5,023 nucleotides of DNA from DTSX01 sp964008355 (GTDB taxonomy: Bacteria; Pseudomonadota; Gammaproteobacteria; Steroidobacterales; UBA11654), in contig CAXGBD010000090.1 in assembly GCA_964008355.1 (NCBI GenBank), positions 1 through 5,023 on the forward strand, in the 5' to 3' direction. The number at the start of each line of letters is the position of its first letter. Positions within the stretch are counted from its first letter, which is position 1. This document shows positions 1 through 5,023 of this stretch, one piece after another. A program made the position numbers and the translations under genes. The notes under the pieces were generated by a model. It had not been told where the DNA came from, ran no database searches, and saw only the letters and a program-made list of their open reading frames with translations.

Positions 1-1120
1 TGACTGCTAAGTATAAAAGCGATCTTTCGTTATCATAATCATTCAATGTTTCTGCTAACTCCAAGAGTCCAGCAACGCCAGTGGCATTATCGACTGCACC
101 ATTATAGATGTTGTCCCCTCCCTGTCCTTCTTTAGTACCTAAATGATCCCAATGAGCCATCATGAGAATAAATTCATTGGGTCTTAGTGAACCTTTTTTT
201 ACTGCTGCGACATTATGAGAATTCTTAAACTTAATCTTGTTATTTAGTTCTGCTTTAAGCTTGAGACCTTTCATAACTAAAGGTTTGAAATTAGAACTCA
301 GAGCTTGCTGTTTAAGTTTTTCAAAATTAAGTCCAGATTTTTCAAAGAGACTTTGAGCTACAGAATGTGTTATCCACGCTTCAACTTTGACTCGATTCAA
401 TCCCATGTCTTCTCGTTTTAAATCAATCTGTTTTCCTTGCCAACTAGTTTCCACAACTTGCCATGGATAAGCAGCTGGAGCTGTTTCGTGAATAATGATG
501 ACAGCTTCTGCTCCCTGCCGAGCAGCTTCTTCGTATTTATAAGTCCATCTGCCGTAGTAAGTCATAGCATTGCCTTTAAATAAGGTAGGATCTTGTGTTG
601 CAAACCCTGGATCATTAATCAGAAGCACGGCAGTTTTGCCCCTCATATCAATGCCCTCATAATCATTCCATCCGTATTCTGGAGCAACAATACCGTACCC
701 AGCAAATACCAGTTCACTCTCCTCAACAGCAACTTCTTCCTGTACTCTTTTAGTCCAGTAAACAGCTTCGGCTCCTTGCTGAAGTTTGTGTTCCCCATCA
801 TCTTGAAGAATGGAGATATAGGATCCTTCCTTGACTGAAACTTCAACCAAAGGAACATCAAGTAAATAATCCCCGTTGATCGGTTCAAGAGAAAACTCTT
901 TGAAAGCATTTACAAGATATTCTTTTGTTTTCTCCCCTCCTTCACTTCCAGGAGCTCTCCCTTCAAATTCATCGGATGCAAGTATTTGTATGTGTTGATG
1001 TAGGTGTTGCTCATCAATTTTATTTGTCGACAATTCTTGGCCATCATAACCATCGGTGTGGCTGAAGATAATGGTCGTGTGCAATAAAATGAGTGATGCG
1101 ATGATTTTAATCTTGTTCAT
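1..1120 (-). CDS. M28-family zinc metallopeptidase with PA domain, secreted (C-terminus outside window)
   Basis: The frame is open for 373 codons from the ATG at 1118-1120 and runs off the window edge. The protein is probably an exported aminopeptidase of the M28 family that removes N-terminal residues from peptides outside the cytoplasm. It starts with a signal peptide (basic MNKIK, hydrophobic to about residue 19, possible cleavage near S20). Next comes the usual M28 N-terminal motif LASDEFEGRAPGSEGG (47-62). A protease-associated (PA) insert spans about 135-290, with FAGYGIVAPEYGWNDY, the GKTAVLLINDPGF strand and YYGRWTYKYEEAARQGA. The catalytic domain begins near 300: SHNVAA, then AHWDHLG with zinc ligand H323, and NGAVDNATG with the metal-bridging D344. 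The sequence stops at ERSLLYLAV, just before the expected glutamate pair; the remaining zinc ligands are also outside. Relatives with this layout are often 500-550 residues, so roughly 170 may be missing. It lies 19 nt after the crotonase gene. The family is clear; the substrate is not. Confidence 0.93.
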   Translation of the reverse strand, partial: MNKIKIIASLILLHTTIIFSHTDGYDGQELSTNKIDEQHLHQHIQILASDEFEGRAPGSEGGEKTKEYLVNAFKEFSLEPINGDYLLDVPLVEVSVKEGSYISILQDDGEHKLQQGAEAVYWTKRVQEEVAVEESELVFAGYGIVAPEYGWNDYEGIDMRGKTAVLLINDPGFATQDPTLFKGNAMTYYGRWTYKYEEAARQGAEAVIIIHETAPAAYPWQVVETSWQGKQIDLKREDMGLNRVKVEAWITHSVAQSLFEKSGLNFEKLKQQALSSNFKPLVMKGLKLKAELNNKIKFKNSHNVAAVKKGSLRPNEFILMMAHWDHLGTKEGQGGDNIYNGAVDNATGVAGLLELAETLNDYDNERSLLYLAV

Positions 1121-1128
1121 ATTATTAA

Positions 1129-1133
1129 CTCTC
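1129..1133 (-). promoter_or_regulatory. Ribosome binding site of the M28 peptidase gene
   Basis: On the minus strand this reads GAGAG (within TTGAGAG), 8 nt before the ATG at 1118-1120. It supports that start. It lies in the 19-nt gap after the crotonase stop, consistent with cotranscription. Confidence 0.6.
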
Positions 1134-1139
1134 AATAAT

Positions 1140-1910
1140 TTATTTCTTTTTAGTCTTGGTTAGAAATTTGCTAATCGCCTTTTTCTGATCTGCAGAATCC
1201 ATAGTGAGCATGAATTGTTCATAATCCATGTGCATGATCCCTTTAAAAAGAGTCATAGCTAATTCATTTGAACTGCGTTTTATCATTTGTGCAGCTAAAG
1301 GTGGTTTGAATGAATATTTCTTCACCCATTTTCTAAGACAGGTTTCTTGATTCTCATTTGCAAAAACTTCATCGATAAAACCCCAAGATAATAGTTCATT
1401 GGCATCATGAAAGTCACCGCCAATAACCATTTGCTTAGCCCTAGCAACTCCGACTAAGTTAATTGCCAAAGGCAGACCCAACCAGTTTAAGCTCATTCCT
1501 AAATTGATTTCTGGATAACCAACTTTAGTATTCTCATCAGCAATTCTAAAATCACAAGCAGAAGCAATAACGGCTGCGCCTCCCAAACAATAACCCTGCA
1601 TCAAGCAAATTGTTATTTGCTCAATCTCTAAGATTGATTGTATGAGATCTTTGCCTCTGTTGTGCTTCCACTGATATAGCTTTGATTGATCTGATCTAGA
1701 TTGTTTAAGATCTGCTCCGACTGAAAAATCCTTGGCATTTGATCTGAAAACAATAACTTTTGTTTTAATATCTTTTCTAATTTCAGAGCAAAAATCAGTC
1801 AGTTCAACCATTAACCCTTCATTCAGAGCGTTGCGGTTATCTACTCTGTTAAGAAAAACATTTGTCACGCCTAATCTCTTTTTGACTTGGAGGTATTTGT
1901 ATTTATGCAT
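1140..1910 (-). CDS. Enoyl-CoA hydratase/isomerase (crotonase) family protein, one catalytic Glu missing
   Basis: This is a complete 256-residue crotonase-fold protein, the normal length for the family, expected to act in the cytoplasm on an acyl-CoA thioester. Visible motifs in order are the N-terminal substrate region NRVDNRNALN (21-30), the first oxyanion-hole loop FSVGADLK (62-69, A66), the second loop GYCLGGAAVIASACDFRIAD (106-125, G111), and GYPEINLGM (131-139). Aligned by eye to mitochondrial enoyl-CoA hydratase, E134 matches catalytic Glu164, but the Glu144 position is V114. The usual GAGGTQ stretch is replaced by LNWLGLP. The oxyanion hole is therefore kept while classical hydratase chemistry is doubtful; isomerase, decarboxylase or another crotonase reaction is possible. 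The C-terminus is lysine-rich (KFLTKTKKK). The start has only a weak AAGAAG 4 nt upstream. It sits 59 nt after the MAPEG gene and 19 nt before the peptidase gene, all in the same direction. The family is certain; the reaction is not. Confidence 0.92.
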   Translation of the reverse strand: MHKYKYLQVKKRLGVTNVFLNRVDNRNALNEGLMVELTDFCSEIRKDIKTKVIVFRSNAKDFSVGADLKQSRSDQSKLYQWKHNRGKDLIQSILEIEQITICLMQGYCLGGAAVIASACDFRIADENTKVGYPEINLGMSLNWLGLPLAINLVGVARAKQMVIGGDFHDANELLSWGFIDEVFANENQETCLRKWVKKYSFKPPLAAQMIKRSSNELAMTLFKGIMHMDYEQFMLTMDSADQKKAISKFLTKTKKK

Positions 1911-1969
1911 TTTTCTTCTTATCCCATCGCATTAACAAACTCAATAACTAGATATATAGATAATTTAGT

Positions 1970-2335
1970 TTAAATGAAAGAAACTGCCATCATAATCAAG
2001 CAAACTATAGAACCCATCCATAAAAGTGTTCTTAGATAAATAATTCCTGCAGCATACGAGATTAAAAATAGGACTCTAAAAATAAGCCAGCACATAGCCA
2101 GCGAGATATTATCCACTTCTAGCATTATAGAAAGAAGACATAAAACTAAAAATGCAGGGAAGCTTTCGTAAAAATTTGTTGATGCTCTCCTTACTCTCCC
2201 AGACATTCCAGACTCTTCCACTACCCCATCTCTGTTAGAAAGCAAATATTCCGCATTCTTGACATTTAAGATCATTGGTAATAACCAAATGTGTAAAAGT
2301 GCCAGCAACAATGAGAAAAGAATTAAGGTTTGCAT
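1970..2335 (-). CDS. MAPEG-family small integral membrane protein
   Basis: The 121-residue protein has four hydrophobic segments (about 2-24, 57-73, 77-98 and 103-120). It carries the MAPEG signature RVRRASTNFYESFPAF at 47-62, in the first loop and the start of helix 2, then FRVLFLISYAAGIIYLRTLLW in helices 3-4. MAPEG proteins are inner-membrane helical bundles, some using glutathione in eicosanoid or detoxification chemistry; most bacterial members have no assigned function. I chose the ATG at 2333-2335 because a GGAG lies 6 nt before it. An in-frame ATG at 2345-2347 would add MELI but has no Shine-Dalgarno sequence before it, and the GGAG overlaps its own ATG and second codon. It is the first gene after the intergenic gap, so it probably leads the transcription unit with the crotonase and peptidase. 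Why it sits beside acyl-CoA enzymes cannot be read from the sequence. Confidence 0.88.
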   Translation of the reverse strand: MQTLILFSLLLALLHIWLLPMILNVKNAEYLLSNRDGVVEESGMSGRVRRASTNFYESFPAFLVLCLLSIMLEVDNISLAMCWLIFRVLFLISYAAGIIYLRTLLWMGSIVCLIMMAVSFI

Positions 2336-2341
2336 GATTAA

Positions 2342-2345
2342 CTCC
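2342..2345 (-). promoter_or_regulatory. Ribosome binding site deciding the MAPEG start
   Basis: The minus strand reads GGAG, then 6 nt (TTAATC), then ATG at 2333-2335. The upstream in-frame ATG at 2345-2347 overlaps this GGAG and is preceded only by A/T-rich sequence, so the downstream ATG is the more likely start. Confidence 0.55.
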
Positions 2346-2363
2346 ATTAATAGATTTAACTTT

Positions 2364-2390
2364 ATTCTAAAGACTTTACGGTCATAACAA
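2364..2390 (-). promoter_or_regulatory. Weak candidate sigma-70 promoter for the MAPEG-crotonase-peptidase unit
   Basis: On the minus strand a -10-like TAGAAT (2369-2364, five of six matches to TATAAT) follows a -35-like TTGTTA (2390-2385, four of six) at a short 15-nt spacing. Transcription would begin near 2357, giving a leader of about 20 nt before the preferred MAPEG ATG. An inverted repeat overlaps the -35 and spacer. The short spacing and AT-rich background make this tentative. Confidence 0.25.
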
Positions 2391-2394
2391 GTCT
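2371..2394. repeat. Short inverted repeat in the intergenic gap, possible operator
   Basis: AGACTT at 2371-2376 is mirrored exactly by AAGTCT at 2389-2394 around a 12-nt centre. It covers the -35 and spacer of the candidate promoter, where a repressor could bind. Six-base arms arise by chance easily, so this is only a candidate. The rest of the 2336-2506 gap is AT-rich with no recognisable gene, tRNA or GC-rich terminator hairpin. Confidence 0.25.
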
Positions 2395-2506
2395 ACTGCA
2401 AGATAAGACCATAATAATTTATTCCCCCTCAATAATAATATCTATTTAAGTTATTGATTTAATTGGGTATTAGTTCGACTTTGTATCAAGTTTACATCAA
2501 TTAAAA

Positions 2507-3379
2507 TTAAGGACTGGGAGTGTAAAATAAAACTTCGCTACTGAGCGTAACAGGTAAAACCAATTCTCCCGTGAGCAAATTCAAACCTAAATCAGCCAAA
2601 CCTTGCCCGTATTGACCAAGTTCGATGACCGTTTTATTGCTGCTAGAAATCTTGTAGAGCTTGCCGCTTTCCCAATCAGAAACATAGATATTTCCTTGTT
2701 GGTCAATTTCTACACCATCTAGGTTGCCAAGTTCTGGGGCAATAATATGCCTGACTTTTTTTGAATCCTTCAAAGAAACCCAATACAAATCGCCTGCCGT
2801 CTTGGTTATCCACTCGGCACGCTCCTCCGGTTGCTCGGACATGATTCCCCAACTGGCAATATAAAGCTTGTCTCCTTGGACCAGCAGTCCATTGGGAGAA
2901 GATGGTAAGGTGGAAATATAAGTGCTGTTTTCTCCAGTCGCCAAATCTACTCTAACCACTCGGCTATTCACTGAATCTGAAAGGTAGGCATATCCTGAAG
3001 AATCAGTGGCCAAATCATTCAAAACGATTGCACCATCTATCAGGTGAATAATTCGATCACTGGGATCATCCAAATTAATACCAACAACTTCGGTAGCATT
3101 ATTGACCCACAAGCGTTTACCAGAAACCCTCATTCCCATCGGGTTCCGAAGATCCGTTGCCCAGCGTTGGTCGATCATACTACCATCTGCCGCCAGTTTG
3201 CTCACCCAACCCACATCATCGCCGTTGGTACTTGAAATAAAGTATACACCTGGATCTGCACTACCCGAGGTATAAAAATAGGTTGACTCTGGCCGTGAAA
3301 ATGCTGGCTGATTGGCCAATACTGAGGCAGAAATTAAGAATGAAAAAAGACTCAGAACTGCTCTCAAAAAAATACTCAT
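2507..3379 (-). CDS. Secreted SMP-30/NHL-type beta-propeller protein
   Basis: The 290-residue protein has a clear signal peptide (short n-region MSIFLR, hydrophobic core, cleavage after SASVLA at residue 22), so it is exported to the periplasm or beyond. The rest is made of repeating blade-like units such as GYAYLSDSVNSRVVRVDLATG and GNIYVSDWESGKLYKI, typical of SMP-30/gluconolactonase/paraoxonase-like and NHL propellers. N121 (LND), N163 (PNG) and D221 (LDGVEID) fit the positions that bind the central metal in SMP-30-like enzymes, so a lactonase or hydrolase role is possible, but a non-catalytic binding propeller cannot be excluded. I start it at the ATG 3377-3379, 4 nt after the carboxyltransferase stop, without a clear Shine-Dalgarno sequence, which suggests translational coupling. 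An upstream in-frame TTG (3395-3397) would add six residues and overlap the carboxyltransferase. Its GC content looks somewhat higher (about 42-52% in sampled stretches) than that of the crotonase gene (about 25-35%). Confidence 0.82.
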   Translation of the reverse strand: MSIFLRAVLSLFSFLISASVLANQPAFSRPESTYFYTSGSADPGVYFISSTNGDDVGWVSKLAADGSMIDQRWATDLRNPMGMRVSGKRLWVNNATEVVGINLDDPSDRIIHLIDGAIVLNDLATDSSGYAYLSDSVNSRVVRVDLATGENSTYISTLPSSPNGLLVQGDKLYIASWGIMSEQPEERAEWITKTAGDLYWVSLKDSKKVRHIIAPELGNLDGVEIDQQGNIYVSDWESGKLYKISSSNKTVIELGQYGQGLADLGLNLLTGELVLPVTLSSEVLFYTPSP

Positions 3380-3383
3380 AGAT

Positions 3384-4904
3384 TTATAAAGATTCAAGAG
3401 CTTTAAGAATTAAGCTTCTGGTATCCATTGGATCTATTACTGCATCAATTTCAAGATGAGATGCTGCTTCGGTGGCCTTGCCTGCTTCATACATTTTCGC
3501 AACCAATGTATTGTATAAAGCTTCCTTTTTTTCTGAGTTTTCTTCAGCATCTAATTCCTTTTTAAATCCTAATTTAACAGCTCCCTCCAAGCCCATTCCG
3601 CCGAATTCTCCAGTCGGCCAAGAAGCAGTATAAACGGGTTCTAAAAAACTCCCTCCAGCCATAGCCATTGCCCCTAGGCCGTAACCCTTTCTTAAGAAAA
3701 TAGCGACCACAGGAACTTTCAAACTTGCCCCGGCATTGAATAGTGATCCCATCTTTCTTACTGCACCTTCTTTCTCACTTTCTGGACCAACCATGAATCC
3801 TGGGGTATCGACTAAGGATACAATAGGAATATTGTGATCATTGCATATGGAAATAAAATCACCAGTTTTTTCAGCAGCAGTTGAGTCAATTGCTCCTCCT
3901 AATTGTTGACAGTCATTAGCTATTAATGCTGCTGGTTCTCCTTCTAAACGTATAAACCCAGTAACCACACTTCTGCCATAAATTTTTCTGAGCTCTAAAA
4001 ACGAACCTTCATCAGCAATTATTTCAATTATCTCCCTGATGGAGTACCCCATTCTTCTGTTTTGGGGGATGGAGTCTCGTAATTTTGTTTGATCATTAAC
4101 TGTCCATGCTTCTCTACTTCCTTGGAAATACGATAGAAGTTGCTGAGCAATTTTTGTTGCGTGCTCTTCATCATCGGCAAGGTAGTCAACCACCCCATTC
4201 CTTTCTTGGATATCAGATGGTCCTATTTCCGTGGGCTCAAAGTTTCCTAATCCGCCTCCTTCTATCATTGCTGGACCAGCCATTCCTATCCATGAATTTT
4301 TAGTAGCAATACAAAAATCAGAACAGCCTAAAAGGGCTGCATTGCCGGCGAAACAAAACCCATTATTGACTGCTATACGAGGTACCTTGCCTTTGAGTCT
4401 TGCCCAACTTGCAAAAGAGGGAACGTTTAAACCAGCAATTTGAACGTGCACATCTGTATCACCAGGTCTTCCTCCACCTCCTTCTGTAAACATAACTACT
4501 GGTAGGGAATGCTCTTCCGCTAGTGCACACATCCGATCAAGCTTTTTATGATGAAAATATCCCTGAGTTCCAGCAAGGACAGAGTAGTCGTTAATGATGA
4601 CAACAGCATGTGCATTATTTTTTCCTATGTTATCTTTATTTATGGTGCAAATACCGGTGAGTATGCCATCTGCTGCCGTTGAGGTTTGCAACTCTTCATA
4701 GTCTCTTCTACTCCTCTGAGCAGCCACTGCTAATTGACCATACTCAATAAAAGAATTCTCATCTATCAAATCTTCTAGATTTTCTCTTGCTGTTCTATTT
4801 CCTCTTTGATGTCTTTTTGCTCTCGCTTCTTTTCTGCTCTTATCGAGAGTTTTTTCTAATCGATTATAAAGCTCAATTAATTCAGATCTCTTCTGAGTAT
4901 TCAT
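3384..4904 (-). CDS. Acyl-CoA carboxylase carboxyltransferase (beta) subunit
   Basis: This complete 506-residue carboxyltransferase moves the carboxyl group from carboxybiotin to an acyl-CoA (propionyl-, acetyl-, methylcrotonyl-CoA or similar) in the cytoplasm. The N-terminal half carries ENLEDLIDENSFIEYG (41-56), TAADGILTGI (76-85), VLAGTQGYFHHKKLDRM (109-125), EGGGGRPGDTD (141-151), the oxyanion loop CFAGNAALLG (184-193) and AGPAMIEGGGLG (209-220). The C-terminal half carries LGGAID (335-340), VDTPGFMVG (365-373), RKGYGLGAMAM (405-415) and WPTGEFGGMGLEGAVKLGF (429-447). Both crotonase-like halves and both oxyanion loops are intact, and the length is normal for a stand-alone subunit. From memory these motifs are closest to the carboxyltransferase part of long fused biotin-dependent acyl-CoA carboxylases rather than to standard PccB or MccB. 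Its biotin carboxylase/carrier partner is not in the window. GGGA lies 5 nt before the ATG, and the upstream partial gene ends 12 nt earlier. The substrate is unresolved. Confidence 0.93.
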   Translation of the reverse strand: MNTQKRSELIELYNRLEKTLDKSRKEARAKRHQRGNRTARENLEDLIDENSFIEYGQLAVAAQRSRRDYEELQTSTAADGILTGICTINKDNIGKNNAHAVVIINDYSVLAGTQGYFHHKKLDRMCALAEEHSLPVVMFTEGGGGRPGDTDVHVQIAGLNVPSFASWARLKGKVPRIAVNNGFCFAGNAALLGCSDFCIATKNSWIGMAGPAMIEGGGLGNFEPTEIGPSDIQERNGVVDYLADDEEHATKIAQQLLSYFQGSREAWTVNDQTKLRDSIPQNRRMGYSIREIIEIIADEGSFLELRKIYGRSVVTGFIRLEGEPAALIANDCQQLGGAIDSTAAEKTGDFISICNDHNIPIVSLVDTPGFMVGPESEKEGAVRKMGSLFNAGASLKVPVVAIFLRKGYGLGAMAMAGGSFLEPVYTASWPTGEFGGMGLEGAVKLGFKKELDAEENSEKKEALYNTLVAKMYEAGKATEAASHLEIDAVIDPMDTRSLILKALESL

Positions 4905-4916
4905 ATTATTCCCAGT

Positions 4917-5023
4917 TTATTCATTTTCATCGCAGCACCCACCAAAAGTGTGAACATAACTGTCATATAGAAGTTTTTCATAAGCTACAGTTTGCGTCGA
5001 TTTTAGATAATCAAGGCAATCGG
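4917..5023 (-). CDS. C-terminal end of an unrecognised protein (start outside window)
   Basis: A minus-strand frame enters at the window edge and stays open for 34 codons to a TAA at 4917-4919, 12 nt before the carboxyltransferase ATG. The visible tail includes DCLDYLKSTQTVAYEKLLYD and ends in HTFGGCCDENE, with a Cys-Cys pair close to the C-terminus. The other two minus frames are interrupted in the outer 45 nt, which favours this one. It shows no biotin-attachment motif or other domain I can name, so no function is given. Its close spacing suggests it is cotranscribed with the carboxyltransferase. Confidence 0.55.
   Translation of the reverse strand, partial: DCLDYLKSTQTVAYEKLLYDSYVHTFGGCCDENE

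Noticed and set aside
593..909. Two overlapping ORFs of 81 and 88 codons on opposite strands
   Set aside because: Both lie inside the M28 peptidase frame, whose translation matches family motifs throughout. They are shadow frames with no ribosome binding site or recognisable content.
1911..1969. Near-palindrome around CTAGATATATAG in the MAPEG-crotonase spacer
   Set aside because: It is imperfect, purely AT-type low-complexity sequence without a strong stem or T-run. Nothing separates it from background.
2458..2505. Inverted repeat TTTAATTG (2458-2465) / CAATTAAA (2498-2505) starting 1 nt after the propeller gene stop, possible terminator
   Set aside because: The arms are almost entirely A/T, the loop is 32 nt, and no T-run follows on the minus strand. 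It does not look like a working rho-independent terminator.
3044..3235. Plus-strand ORF of 63 codons
   Set aside because: It is antisense to the propeller gene, has no domain, and all convincing genes in the window are on the minus strand.
3380..3397. TTG start for the propeller gene at 3395-3397
   Set aside because: It would overlap the carboxyltransferase by 14 nt, has no Shine-Dalgarno sequence, and adds residues before an already well-formed signal peptide starting at the ATG 3377-3379.
4106..4443. Two plus-strand ORFs of 65 and 70 codons
   Set aside because: They are antisense to the carboxyltransferase, whose motifs are continuous through this stretch.

Overview
The window comes from an AT-rich bacterial genome, roughly 40% GC by eye. 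The gene set is a secreted M28 peptidase, a crotonase, a MAPEG membrane protein, a secreted beta-propeller and an acyl-CoA carboxylase carboxyltransferase. This fits a Gram-negative heterotroph, most likely a streamlined marine gammaproteobacterium of the SAR86 type. That placement is inferred from protein style and composition, not from a marker gene.

All supported genes lie on the minus strand, so transcription runs from position 5023 towards 1. In that order they are: the C-terminus of an unrecognised protein (4917-5023); a complete 506-residue carboxyltransferase (3384-4904); a secreted SMP-30/NHL-type propeller protein (2507-3379) starting 4 nt after the carboxyltransferase stop; an intergenic gap of about 170 nt with a weak candidate promoter and inverted repeats; a small MAPEG-family membrane protein (1970-2335); an enoyl-CoA hydratase/isomerase-family protein (1140-1910); and the N-terminal 373 residues of a secreted, PA-domain M28 metallopeptidase (1-1120), cut by the window edge.

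Spacing suggests two transcription units: one from the upstream partial gene through the propeller gene (gaps of 12 and 4 nt), and one from MAPEG through the peptidase (gaps of 59 and 19 nt). The carboxyltransferase and the crotonase point to acyl-CoA breakdown (branched-chain amino acid, odd-chain or terpenoid carbon). The peptidase would supply amino acids from exported or imported peptides. MAPEG and the propeller have no obvious place in that pathway. No biotin carboxylase or biotin carrier partner for the carboxyltransferase is encoded here.

The points most worth a second look are the crotonase, which lacks one of the two catalytic glutamates of enoyl-CoA hydratase, and the carboxyltransferase, which resembles the C-terminal part of fused acyl-CoA carboxylases but stands alone. 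No RNA genes, mobile elements, CRISPR arrays or convincing rho-independent terminators were seen. I did not find an undescribed system that the sequence can support.
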